64,000 nt of DNA from Pseudomonas fluorescens (GTDB lineage Bacteria > Pseudomonadota > Gammaproteobacteria > Pseudomonadales > Pseudomonadaceae). The position numbers and the translations under genes are program-made. How positions within the stretch are numbered: position 1 is the first letter of the stretch; every line of letters begins with the position of its first letter. Positions 35,023-43,276 of this stretch are shown here, piece by piece. The stretch is from positions 6,093,001 to 6,157,000 of the forward strand of contig LR782234.1 of NCBI GenBank assembly GCA_902825215.1, read 5' to 3'. Under the pieces are notes generated by a model. It made no database searches and was not told where the DNA came from. It was given only the letters and a program-made list of their open reading frames with translations.

Positions 35023-35979
35023 TCACGCGCCCGGCACGAAATGCTTCTGCGCCGTGCCACGGGCGATCAGGCGGGAGATGTAATCAAGCTTCTGCGCGTC
35101 TTGATCGACGAAGCGGAAGGTCAGTTGCAGCCATTCACTGTCTGGCTTCTGCTCGACCGCAACCACGGCGTGCAGGTAACCGTTGAGGCGCGCGACTTCG
35201 GCGTTGTCGCCCTGCTCCAGATCGAGCACGGCGCTGTCGAGGACCTGCGGCAGGGTCTCGGTGCGCTTCACCACCAGCAGCGCCTCCTTGATGCTCAGCG
35301 CCTTGATCACGCATTGCTGAGTACCGCTCGGCAGGCGCAACTGGCCCTGACCGCGACCACCGACCGGCGCTTTCGCCGCGGCAGGTGCCTGCACCGGCGG
35401 CGCGTTGAGCAAACCGCGCGATGGCGCAGCTGCGGCGGCCGGCGCCGCTGCAGCAGGCTTGGCAAACGGGTTGGCCGCCGCAGCGGTCGGGGCTGCGCCG
35501 ACCACGGCAGGCTTGCCGCCGGTCAGTGCGCTCAGCGAATCGTTGCCGAACGCCGAATTCATCTTGGTCGGCGCGCTGTTCATCAGGGTGTCGAGCTTGC
35601 CGACCTTGTTCAGCGCCTGCTTGACCTTGGTCAGCAACTGCTCGTTGGTGAACGGCTTGCTGACGTAGCCGGACACGCCGGCCTGAATCGCCTGCACGAC
35701 GTTTTCCTTGTCGCCCCGGCTGGTGACCATGACGAACGGCATGGTCTTGAGATTGTCCTGCTCGCGGCACCAGGTCAGCAGTTCGAGACCGGACATTTCC
35801 GGCATTTCCCAATCGCACAACACCAGGTCGAAGGCTTCTCTGGCCAGCATGGCCTGAGCCTTTTTGCCGTTCACGGCGTCCTCGGTGCGGATCCCCGGGA
35901 AGTAATTACGCAGGCACTTTTTCACCAGGTCACGAATGAACGAAGCATCGTCCACGACCAACACACTGATCTTGCTCAT
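35023..35979 (-). CDS. Response regulator with Ala/Pro-rich linker and uncharacterised C-terminal domain
   Basis: This 318-aa protein has an N-terminal CheY-like receiver: VLVVDDASFIRDLVKKCLR, phosphoacceptor Asp in LVLCDWEMPEMSG, and the KPF motif. A long Ala/Pro/Gly-rich linker (about 160-215) follows. The C-terminal domain (about 218-310) has a beta-rich pattern with LRLPSGTQQCVIKALSIKEA that may be PilZ-like, but I cannot confirm this. It has no DNA-binding domain. P. aeruginosa has a similar gene at the same place (PA5364). No partner kinase is adjacent. The output is unknown. Confidence 0.85.
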   Translation of the reverse strand: MSKISVLVVDDASFIRDLVKKCLRNYFPGIRTEDAVNGKKAQAMLAREAFDLVLCDWEMPEMSGLELLTWCREQDNLKTMPFVMVTSRGDKENVVQAIQAGVSGYVSKPFTNEQLLTKVKQALNKVGKLDTLMNSAPTKMNSAFGNDSLSALTGGKPAVVGAAPTAAAANPFAKPAAAAPAAAAAPSRGLLNAPPVQAPAAAKAPVGGRGQGQLRLPSGTQQCVIKALSIKEALLVVKRTETLPQVLDSAVLDLEQGDNAEVARLNGYLHAVVAVEQKPDSEWLQLTFRFVDQDAQKLDYISRLIARGTAQKHFVPGA

Positions 35980-36112
35980 CCAACACCCCTATTAAAATCC
36001 CGGCAAGCATAACGCTGGCTGATGGCACATTGCCAAAACTCTTCAGTCACGCCGGGACTTTTCGTTCGCGGGTGCTGCTTTTTAATTCGAATCTGCCCAT
36101 GAAAAGCACAAA

Positions 36113-36146
36113 CAAAAACGCCCGGCCAAAGGGCCGGGCGCTTTTC
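36113..36146 (-). terminator. Terminator after phoU
   Basis: A strong GC stem, CGCCCGGCC paired with GGCCGGGCG around AAA, followed on the minus strand by GTTTTTG. It lies about 10 bp after the phoU stop and closes the pst-phoU transcript. Confidence 0.9.
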
Positions 36147-36156
36147 TCAGGCAATC

Positions 36157-36918
36157 TTACTTATCGTCAGCTTCGCCCGGAACATTAGCGGTTTCGGCGC
36201 TGGTGCCTTCAACTTCTTCCTTCATGCGCTTGAGGCCCATGTGCCGCACGTCGGTGCCGCGCACCAGGTAGATCACCAGCTCCGAGATGTTGCGCGCGTG
36301 ATCACCGATGCGCTCCAGCGAACGCAGGACCCAGATGATACTCAGCACCCGCGAGATAGAGCGCGGGTCTTCCATCATGTAGGTCGCCAGCTCGCGCAGG
36401 GCGGTTTTGTATTCGCGGTCGATGATCTTGTCGTACTGCGCCACTGACAAGGCCAGATCGGCGTCGAAACGCGCGAACGCGTCCAGCGCATCGCGGACCA
36501 TGTTGCGCACCTGGTCGCCAATGTGACGAACCTCGACGTAACCGCGCGGCGCTTCGCCTTCTTCGCACAACTGGATGGCACGACGGGCGATCTTGGTCGC
36601 TTCGTCGCCGATACGCTCGAGGTCGATCACCGATTTGGAAATGCTGATGATCAAACGCAAATCCGACGCTGCCGGCTGACGACGAGCCAGAATGCGCAGG
36701 CATTCTTCGTCGATGTTGCGTTCCATCTGGTTGATCTGGTCATCAATCTCGCGCACTTGCTGAGCCAGACCGGAGTCGGCCTCGATCAGCGCCGTGACGG
36801 CGTCGTTGACCTGCTTCTCGACCAGCCCGCCCATGGCCAGCAGGTGGCTGCGCACTTCTTCCAGTTCGGCGTTGAACTGCGCGGAAATGTGATGGGTTAA
36901 ACCTTCCTTCGAAATCAT
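36157..36918 (-). CDS. phoU: PhoU phosphate-signalling regulator
   Basis: This 253-aa all-helical cytoplasmic protein links the Pst transporter to PhoR and represses the Pho regulon when phosphate is plentiful. Two repeated PhoU helical bundles are visible; each carries an acidic metal-binding stretch such as ERIGDEATKIARR and ERIGDHARNISEL. The start MISKEGLTHHISAQF at 36918 is the family start, and the upstream extension lies in the repeat region. It is the last gene of the pst operon, separated from pstB by a palindromic repeat. Confidence 0.97.
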   Translation of the reverse strand: MISKEGLTHHISAQFNAELEEVRSHLLAMGGLVEKQVNDAVTALIEADSGLAQQVREIDDQINQMERNIDEECLRILARRQPAASDLRLIISISKSVIDLERIGDEATKIARRAIQLCEEGEAPRGYVEVRHIGDQVRNMVRDALDAFARFDADLALSVAQYDKIIDREYKTALRELATYMMEDPRSISRVLSIIWVLRSLERIGDHARNISELVIYLVRGTDVRHMGLKRMKEEVEGTSAETANVPGEADDK

Positions 36919-36940
36919 GATTTGCTCCGCAAAAGCCATG

Positions 36941-37024
36941 AGCTGCAAGCTACAAGCTGCAAGCTGATTTGTGTCGTACTCGAACCGCTCTTTCTTGCCG
37001 CTTGAAGCTTGCGGCTTGCAGCTG
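36941..37024. repeat. Palindromic repeat of the 'AGCTGCAAGCT' family between pstB and phoU
   Basis: AGCTGCAAGCTACAAGCTGC faces GCTTGAAGCTTGCGGCTTGC across about 30 bp. It fills nearly the whole gap between the pstB stop and the phoU start, so it is in the operon's message. Confidence 0.85.
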
Positions 37025-37029
37025 TTCGG

Positions 37030-37863
37030 TCAGCCATAACGACCGGTGATGTAGTCTTCGGTCTGCTTCTTCGCCGGATTGGTGAACAGGGTATCGGTGT
37101 CGCCGAATTCCACCAGTTTGCCCATGTACATGAACGCCGTGTAGTCGGACACCCGCGCCGCCTGCTGCATGTTGTGCGTGACGATAACGATGGTGAACTT
37201 GGATTTCAGCTCGTAGATCAGCTCTTCGACTTTCAGCGTCGAGATCGGGTCGAGGGCCGAGCACGGTTCGTCGAGCAGCAAAACTTCTGGCTCAACGGCG
37301 ATGGTACGGGCGATCACCAGACGCTGTTGCTGACCACCGGACAGGCCAAGCGCCGAGTCGTGCAGACGGTCTTTGACTTCGTCCCACAGGGCCGCGCCTT
37401 TCAGTGCCCACTCGACCGCTTCGTCGAGGATGCGCTTTTTGTTGATGCCCTGGATGCGCAGGCCGTACACCACGTTTTCGTAGATGGTCTTCGGGAACGG
37501 GTTGGGCTTCTGGAACACCATGCCGACGCGACGACGCAGTTCGGCAACGTCTTCGCCCTTGCGATAGATATTGTTGCCGTACAGGTTGATCGCGCCTTCA
37601 ACGCGGCAGCCGTCAACCAGATCGTTCATGCGGTTGAAGGTGCGCAGCAGGGTCGACTTGCCGCAACCGGACGGGCCGATGAACGCGGTTACGCGCTGCT
37701 TCGGAATGTTCATGCTGACGTCGAACAGCGCTTGTTTCTCGCCGTAGTACAGGCTCAGGCCGGGCACTTCGATGGCCACGGTTTCCTGCTCGAGGTTCAG
37801 GCTCTGCTTGTCGCGGCCCAGGGCAGACATGTTGATGCCGTGGCTGTGTGTTTCGTGCTGCAT
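37030..37863 (-). CDS. pstB: PstB phosphate ABC transporter ATPase
   Basis: This 277-aa ATPase drives high-affinity phosphate import. It has Walker A GPSGCGKST, the signature LSGGQQQRL and Walker B LLLDEPCSALDP. RKGEDVAELRRRVGMVFQKP is the Q-loop region. The start MQHETHSHG at 37863 follows GGAGTGAG. A longer frame reads into the palindromic repeat upstream. PstA and PstC are its membrane partners, encoded upstream on the same strand. Confidence 0.97.
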   Translation of the reverse strand: MQHETHSHGINMSALGRDKQSLNLEQETVAIEVPGLSLYYGEKQALFDVSMNIPKQRVTAFIGPSGCGKSTLLRTFNRMNDLVDGCRVEGAINLYGNNIYRKGEDVAELRRRVGMVFQKPNPFPKTIYENVVYGLRIQGINKKRILDEAVEWALKGAALWDEVKDRLHDSALGLSGGQQQRLVIARTIAVEPEVLLLDEPCSALDPISTLKVEELIYELKSKFTIVIVTHNMQQAARVSDYTAFMYMGKLVEFGDTDTLFTNPAKKQTEDYITGRYG

Positions 37864-37880
37864 GGGTCTCACTCCGTTCG

Positions 37881-37950
37881 TAGCTGCAAGCTTCTGGCTG
37901 CAAGCTGCAAGTTTGAGCAAAAGCGGCTTGTAGCTTGCCGCTTGTGGCTA
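37881..37950. repeat. Palindromic repeat of the 'AGCTGCAAGCT' family between pstA and pstB
   Basis: TAGCTGCAAGCTTCTGGCTG and GGCTTGTAGCTTGCCGCTTG are the two halves. It is the third copy in the phosphate gene set and occupies the pstA-pstB junction. Confidence 0.85.
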
Positions 37951-37956
37951 ATGGCT

Positions 37957-39627
37957 TTAGCTATCCAGTGCTTTGTACTTTTCGCGCAGGTGGTTGCGGA
38001 TATACACCGCCGACAGGTTCAACGTCGCGATCACCAGCACCAGCAACAGCGCCGTGGCGTACACCAGCGGGCGGGCCGCTTCGACGTTCGGGCTCTGGAA
38101 GCCGACGTCATAGATGTGGAAGCCCAGGTGCATGATCTTCTGGTCCAGGTGCAGGTACGGGTAGTTGCCATCCACCGGCAGCGACGGCGCCAGTTTCACC
38201 ACGCCCACCAGCATCAGCGGCGCCACTTCGCCGGCGGCACGGGCCACGGCGAGGATCATCCCGGTCATCATCGCCGGGCTGGCCATCGGGATCACGATCT
38301 TCCACAGCGTCTCCGCCTTGGTCGCACCCAGTGCCAGCGAACCTTCACGCACGGTACGCGGGATCCGCGCCAGACCTTCTTCAGTCGCAACGATCACCAC
38401 CGGCACCGCGAGCAGGGCCAGCGTCAGCGAGGCCCAGAGCAGACCCGGCGTACCGAAGGTCGGCGCTGGCAGTGCTTCAGGGAAGAACAAGCGGTCAACC
38501 GAACCACCGAGCACGTAGACGAAGAAGCCCAGACCGAACACGCCGTAAACGATCGCCGGTACACCGGCAAGGTTGTTCACTGCGATGCGGATGACGCGGG
38601 TCAGGGTGTTCTGCTTGGCGTATTCACGCAGGTACACCGCCGCCAGCACGCCGAACGGGGTGACGATCATCGCCATGATCAAGGTCATCATTACGGTGCC
38701 GAAGATCGCCGGGAAGATCCCGCCCTCGGTGTTCGCTTCACGCGGGTCATCCGAAAGGAATTCCCAGATCTTGCTGAAGTAGAAGCCGACCTTGGTCAAC
38801 GTGCTCATGCCGTTCGGCTGATAAGCGTGAACCACTTTGCCCAGACCGATTTCGATTTCCTTGCCGTTGGCGTCACGGGCGGTCAACGCGTCGCGGTTGA
38901 ACTGGGCATGCAGATCAGACAGTCGTGCTTCGATGTCTTTATAGCGCGCGTCCAGTTCGGCGCGCTCGGAGGCCATGTCCGCTTGTGCGGTGGCGTCGAG
39001 CTTGCCTTCCAGCTCGAGTTTGCGACCGTGCAGACGGATGCGCTCGAGGCCGGCGTTGATCGCGCCGATGTCGGTTTTTTCCAGCGTCTTCAGTTGAGCC
39101 GCGAGATCGTTGACCCGATCGATGCGCGCTTGCAGCTCAGGCCATGCGGCCTCGCCTTCGGCGATGACCTTGCCGTCCTGTTTGACGTTGACCAGGTAGC
39201 CGTAGAAATTGCCCCACTCGCGACGCTCGATCGCCATCAACTCCGGCGGCGTGGTCTGCTTGGTCAGCCAGTCGCCGACGATCCAGGTGAAGTCGTTGCC
39301 GTTCAGGTCGCGGTTACCGACCTTGACCAGCTCGCGGGTCATGAATTCCGGACCTTCGTCAGGCACCGGCAGGCCGGCACTCTTCAGACGGGCGCGCGGC
39401 ACTTCTTCTTTCTGCACCACTTCGCCGACGATCAGGTGGTTGGCCTGGCCCGGCACGTCGTAATGCGCGTGGATCAGGTCCGCCGGCCAGAAATGACCGA
39501 GACCGCGCACGGCAATCACCGCCAACAGGCCAATGGTCATGATGACCGCGATGGACACCGCGCCACCGCTGATCCAGACGCCCGGGGCGCCGCTCTTGAA
39601 CCATCCTTTCAGGGAGTTCTGTTTCAC
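37957..39627 (-). CDS. pstA: PstA phosphate ABC transporter permease (long form)
   Basis: This 556-aa inner-membrane permease is much longer than the roughly 300-aa PstA of E. coli. After one N-terminal helix (about 20-42), some 220 residues of hydrophilic, partly coiled-coil sequence (for example QARIDRVNDLAAQLKTLEK) are probably periplasmic. The permease domain proper fills about 270-550, with the EAA loop GATKAETLWKIVIPMASPAM. Long PstA proteins of this kind occur throughout Pseudomonas. It starts 16 bp after pstC. Confidence 0.94.
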   Translation of the reverse strand: MKQNSLKGWFKSGAPGVWISGGAVSIAVIMTIGLLAVIAVRGLGHFWPADLIHAHYDVPGQANHLIVGEVVQKEEVPRARLKSAGLPVPDEGPEFMTRELVKVGNRDLNGNDFTWIVGDWLTKQTTPPELMAIERREWGNFYGYLVNVKQDGKVIAEGEAAWPELQARIDRVNDLAAQLKTLEKTDIGAINAGLERIRLHGRKLELEGKLDATAQADMASERAELDARYKDIEARLSDLHAQFNRDALTARDANGKEIEIGLGKVVHAYQPNGMSTLTKVGFYFSKIWEFLSDDPREANTEGGIFPAIFGTVMMTLIMAMIVTPFGVLAAVYLREYAKQNTLTRVIRIAVNNLAGVPAIVYGVFGLGFFVYVLGGSVDRLFFPEALPAPTFGTPGLLWASLTLALLAVPVVIVATEEGLARIPRTVREGSLALGATKAETLWKIVIPMASPAMMTGMILAVARAAGEVAPLMLVGVVKLAPSLPVDGNYPYLHLDQKIMHLGFHIYDVGFQSPNVEAARPLVYATALLLVLVIATLNLSAVYIRNHLREKYKALDS

Positions 39628-39643
39628 AGACTTCTACCTTTGC

Positions 39644-41929
39644 TTAAAGCGACGAGTATTTCTTGCGCAGACGCTGACGAATCAGTTCTGCCAGGGTGTT
39701 CATGACGAAGGTGAACAGCAGCAGCACCAGCGCCGAGAGGAACAGCACGCGGTAGTGGCTGCCGCCGACTTCCGACTCGGGCATTTCCACTGCAACGTTG
39801 GCGGCCAGGGTGCGCAGACCTTCGAACAGGTTCATTTCCATGACTGGCGTGTTACCGGTGGCCATCAGCACGATCATGGTTTCGCCGACTGCGCGGCCCA
39901 TGCCGATCATCAGCGCCGAGAAAATCCCCGGGCTGGCCGTGAGGATGACCACGCGGGTCATGGTCTGCCATGGCGTCGCACCGAGGGCCAGAGAACCGAG
40001 GGTCAGGCCGCGCGGCACGCTGAACACGGCGTCTTCGGCGATCGAGTAGATGTTCGGGATCACCGCGAAACCCATGGCCAGACCGACCACCAGAGCGTTG
40101 CGCTGGTCGTAGGTGATGCCCAGGTCGTGGGAAATCCACATGCGCATGTCGCCGCCGAAGAACCAGTTCTCCATGAACGGGCTCATGTACAGCGACAACC
40201 AGCCCACGAACAGGATCACCGGAATCAGCAGCGCACTTTCCCAGCCGTCCGGGACTTTCAGGCGGATCGATTCAGGCAGGCGGCTGAAGGTGAAGCCGGC
40301 CACGAGGATGCCGATCGGCAACAGCATCAGCAGGCTGAAGATGCCCGGCAGATGTCCTTCCACATATGGCGCGAGGAACAGACCGGCGAAGAAACCGAGG
40401 ATCACCGTCGGCATCGCTTCCATCAGTTCGATCACCGGTTTGACCTTGCGGCGCATGCCCGGGGCCATGAAGTACGCGGTGTAGATTGCGGCGGCAACGG
40501 CCAGTGGCGCGGCCAGCAGCATCGCGTAGAACGCGGCTTTCAGGGTACCGAAGGTCAGTGGCGACAGGCTCAGTTTCGGTTCGAAATCGGTGTTGGCGGC
40601 AGTCGATTGCCAGACGTATTTAGGCTCGTCGTAGTTCTCGTACCAGACCTTGCTCCACAACGCGCTCCACGACACTTCCGGGTGCGGGTTGTCGAGCAGC
40701 AACGGTTGCAGCTTGCCGCCGGCTTCGACGATCACCCGGTTGGCGCGCGGCGACAGACCGAACAGACCCTGGCCTTCGACCACCTGGTCGACCAGCAGCG
40801 TGCGGTGCGCAGTGCTGTGGAACACCCCGAGCTTGCCGCTGGCGTCGAGGGCAAGGAAGCCTTTGCGGCGTTCTTCGGCGGCGATTTCAACGATGGGCGT
40901 GGTGCCCATCTGGAACGTGCGAATCTGCTTCAGACGCTGTTCACCATCGGTGTCACGGGCCATGAACCACTGGGCCAGACCGCCCTTGGAGTCGCCGATG
41001 ATCAGCGAGATACCACCGACCAGTTGCGTGGTCGCGGTGACTTCGGCATCAGCATTTTCCAGCAGCTTGTAGCGACCGTTGAGGCTCTTGTCGCGCAGAC
41101 TGAAGACGTCGGCCTGAGCACGCCCGTTGACCACGTACAGCCACTGCTGGCGCGGGTCGACGAAGATGTTCTTCACAGGCTCGGTCATCTGCGGCAGATC
41201 GATACGCTGCTGCTCGTTGGTGACTTCGCCGGTCATCAGGTTTTCTTCGCTGGTCAGCGACAGAACATTGAGTTGCGAACCGGTAGAGCCGACCAGCATC
41301 AAGGTCGTATCGGTGGCATTGAGGCTGACATGCTCCAACGCGCCGCCGCTTTCGTTCAGCGCAATCGGCGTCTCACCGTACGGGTACTCGATGGCCGGCG
41401 TGATGGTTTTCTTGCCATCGGGGTAGCTGACCTTGTAGGTGTGACGGAACACCAGTGCCTGACCGTTGGACAGACCCACGGCCACCAGCGGATGACCCGG
41501 CTGGTCTTCACCGATCGAGCTCACGCTGGCACCTGCCGGCAGGGGCAGATCGACGCGCTTGAGTTCAGCGCCACTGTCGATATCGAAGAACAACGCCTGA
41601 CCCTTGTCGGAGACGCGCATCGCCACCTGATTCTGCTCTTCGAGCGAAATCATCAGCGGCTTGCCGGCGTCCTGCATCCAGGCCGGGGTGATCGAGTCTT
41701 TCGCGGTCAGGTCGGCACCCTGGAACAATGGCGCCACGACGTAAGCGAGGAAGAAAAAGATCAGGGTGATGGCCGCGAGCACCGCCAGGCCGCCAACGAG
41801 GACGTACCAGCGGGTGAAGCGATCCTTGAGCGCGCGAATGCGGCGCTTGCGTTGCAGCTCAGGCGTATTGAAATCAATGCGCTTGGGAGGGGAAGTCGTA
41901 GTCATTGGGGAATTGGCCAGATCATTCAT
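39644..41929 (-). CDS. pstC: PstC phosphate ABC transporter permease (long form)
   Basis: This 761-aa inner-membrane permease carries about 400 residues of hydrophilic sequence between the first helix (about 40-65) and the permease domain (about 460-755). That insert has beta-propeller-like stretches such as GQALFFDIDSGAELKRVDLP. The EAA loop is GATPWQTMTRVVILTASPGI. ATG 41929 follows AGGG; GTG 41935 and ATG 41905 (MTTTSPPKR) are alternatives. A Pho box ends only 23 bp upstream, so the choice matters: the predicted transcript start coincides with ATG 41929. Confidence 0.92.
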   Translation of the reverse strand: MNDLANSPMTTTSPPKRIDFNTPELQRKRRIRALKDRFTRWYVLVGGLAVLAAITLIFFFLAYVVAPLFQGADLTAKDSITPAWMQDAGKPLMISLEEQNQVAMRVSDKGQALFFDIDSGAELKRVDLPLPAGASVSSIGEDQPGHPLVAVGLSNGQALVFRHTYKVSYPDGKKTITPAIEYPYGETPIALNESGGALEHVSLNATDTTLMLVGSTGSQLNVLSLTSEENLMTGEVTNEQQRIDLPQMTEPVKNIFVDPRQQWLYVVNGRAQADVFSLRDKSLNGRYKLLENADAEVTATTQLVGGISLIIGDSKGGLAQWFMARDTDGEQRLKQIRTFQMGTTPIVEIAAEERRKGFLALDASGKLGVFHSTAHRTLLVDQVVEGQGLFGLSPRANRVIVEAGGKLQPLLLDNPHPEVSWSALWSKVWYENYDEPKYVWQSTAANTDFEPKLSLSPLTFGTLKAAFYAMLLAAPLAVAAAIYTAYFMAPGMRRKVKPVIELMEAMPTVILGFFAGLFLAPYVEGHLPGIFSLLMLLPIGILVAGFTFSRLPESIRLKVPDGWESALLIPVILFVGWLSLYMSPFMENWFFGGDMRMWISHDLGITYDQRNALVVGLAMGFAVIPNIYSIAEDAVFSVPRGLTLGSLALGATPWQTMTRVVILTASPGIFSALMIGMGRAVGETMIVLMATGNTPVMEMNLFEGLRTLAANVAVEMPESEVGGSHYRVLFLSALVLLLFTFVMNTLAELIRQRLRKKYSSL

Positions 41930-41935
41930 GCGCAC

Positions 41936-41969
41936 ACCCTAGCGATCCTGTATGACAGAAAGATGACAA
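41936..41969 (-). promoter_or_regulatory. Pho box directly upstream of pstC
   Basis: Read on the minus strand, TTGTCAT-CTTT-CTGTCAT (41969-41952) matches 13 of 14 consensus positions, the best Pho box in the window. A third weaker unit GCGTCAC precedes it at the same 11-bp period. TAGGGT (41941-41936) stands 10 nt downstream, where the -10 should be, but it also contains the AGGG ribosome site. Confidence 0.7.
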
Positions 41970-42030
41970 TGCAGTGACGCAGCAAATCCGCCACCCGGAA
42001 GGCCCGGCAGCGGAGTCGAAAATTTGGTGA

Positions 42031-42058
42031 TTGCGGGAGCGAGCAGGCTCGCCCCCAC
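42031..42058. repeat. Single REP element between pstS and pstC
   Basis: GCGGGAGCGAGCAGGCTCGC with CCCC following. It lies just after the pstS stop in the pstS-pstC gap and may stabilise the abundant pstS message or attenuate readthrough. That role is inference. Confidence 0.85.
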
Positions 42059-42090
42059 AAAGAGTCCGGCGTTACACCGGGCTCGATTTG

Positions 42091-43089
42091 TTACTGCTTG
42101 GCGACAGAGCCGCCTTCCTGCAGACCGAGGTCAGCCAGCGCTTTGGCAGCAACCTTGGCTGGCAGCGGGATGTAGCCGTCTTTCACAACCACTTCCTGGC
42201 CCTGCTTCGACAGCACCAGTTTGACGAACTCGGCTTCCAGCGGGGCCAGAGGCTTGTTCGGGGCCTTGTTGACGTAAACGTAGAGGAAGCGCGACAGCGG
42301 GTACTTGCCGTTCAGGGCGTTTTCTTCGGTGTCTTCGATGAACTCGCCGCCTTCTTTCTTGGCAAGAGCAACGGTTTTCACGCTGGCGGTCTTGTAGCCG
42401 ATACCCGAGTAGCCAACGCCGTTAAGCGAGCTGCTGATCGACTGCACCACCGACGCCGAACCTGGTTGCTCGTTGACGTTTGGTTTGTAGTCGCCTTTGC
42501 ACAGGGCTTCTTCCTTGAAGTAGCCGTAGGTGCCGGATACCGAGTTGCGGCCGAACAGTTGCACTGGCTTGTTGGCCAGGTCGCCGGTCACACCGAGGTC
42601 GCCCCAGGTTTTGACGTCAGCTTTTGCACCGCACAGGCGTGTCGAGGAGAAAATCGCATCGACCTGAGCCATGGTCAGGTGCTTGATCGGGTTGTCCTTG
42701 TGCACGAACACGGCCAGGGCATCCACGGCAACCGGGATCGCAGTCGGCTTGTAGCCGTACTTCTGCTCAAAAGCCTGCAGCTCGTTGTCCTTCATCTTGC
42801 GGCTCATCGGGCCCAGGTTGGCGGTGCCTTCGGTGAGTGCAGGTGGCGCGGTGGAGGAACCGGCGGCCTGAATCTGGATGTTGACGTTCGGGTATTCTTT
42901 TTTGTAGTTCTCGGCCCACAGGGTCATGAGGTTGGCCAGGGTATCGGAACCGACGCTGGACAGGTTGCCCGACACACCAGTGGTCTTGGTGTAGCTCGGG
43001 ATAGCAGGGTCAACAGCGGCGAACGCGTTGGCAGTCGCAACGCCAGCAGCGACAAAAGTCATTGCCGCCATCAAACGCTTCAGTTTCAT
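42091..43089 (-). CDS. pstS: PstS phosphate-binding periplasmic protein
   Basis: This 332-aa protein starts with a Sec signal peptide (MKLKRLMAAMTFVAAGVATA, then NAFA). The mature protein binds phosphate: NLSSVGSDTLANLM, QAAGSSTAPPALTEGTANLG (20 residues) and GRNSVSGTYGYF contain the typical Ser/Thr/Asp/Arg phosphate contacts. It delivers phosphate to PstC/PstA. It is the first gene of the pst set, transcribed from a Pho-box promoter 79 bp upstream, and is separated from pstC by a REP and a second Pho box. Confidence 0.96.
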   Translation of the reverse strand: MKLKRLMAAMTFVAAGVATANAFAAVDPAIPSYTKTTGVSGNLSSVGSDTLANLMTLWAENYKKEYPNVNIQIQAAGSSTAPPALTEGTANLGPMSRKMKDNELQAFEQKYGYKPTAIPVAVDALAVFVHKDNPIKHLTMAQVDAIFSSTRLCGAKADVKTWGDLGVTGDLANKPVQLFGRNSVSGTYGYFKEEALCKGDYKPNVNEQPGSASVVQSISSSLNGVGYSGIGYKTASVKTVALAKKEGGEFIEDTEENALNGKYPLSRFLYVYVNKAPNKPLAPLEAEFVKLVLSKQGQEVVVKDGYIPLPAKVAAKALADLGLQEGGSVAKQ

Positions 43090-43151
43090 GCCTTACTCCT
43101 AGCAGATAGGGTGTGTTAAGTCGGGGCCAAGTATCAGCAGGCCGTGTGAAC

Positions 43152-43185
43152 ACTCTATGGCTGAAATATGACAATTGGATGAAAG
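43152..43185 (-). promoter_or_regulatory. Pho box and -10 element of pstS
   Basis: On the minus strand CTTTCAT-CCAA-TTGTCAT (43185-43168) matches 12 of 14 consensus positions. TAGAGT (43157-43152) lies exactly 10 nt downstream as the likely -10. This is the main phosphate-starvation promoter of the pst operon. Confidence 0.8.
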
Positions 43186-43226
43186 GCCAGTATTGCCGCC
43201 AGCAAATAAGAAGAAACGTTTGGCGA

Positions 43227-43262
43227 GTTGACAAATCACTATCAGAATATAGCCTTGTCAAC
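43227..43262. promoter_or_regulatory. Inverted repeat upstream of the XRE/ImmA gene, candidate operator
   Basis: GTTGACAA (43227-43234) and TTGTCAAC (43255-43262) are perfect inverse copies separated by 20 bp. TTGACA in the left arm could also be the -35 element. The right arm ends 14 bp before the start codon. This is the layout expected for autoregulation by the HTH protein. Confidence 0.6.
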
Positions 43263-43276
43263 CACGAGAGGCCCTT

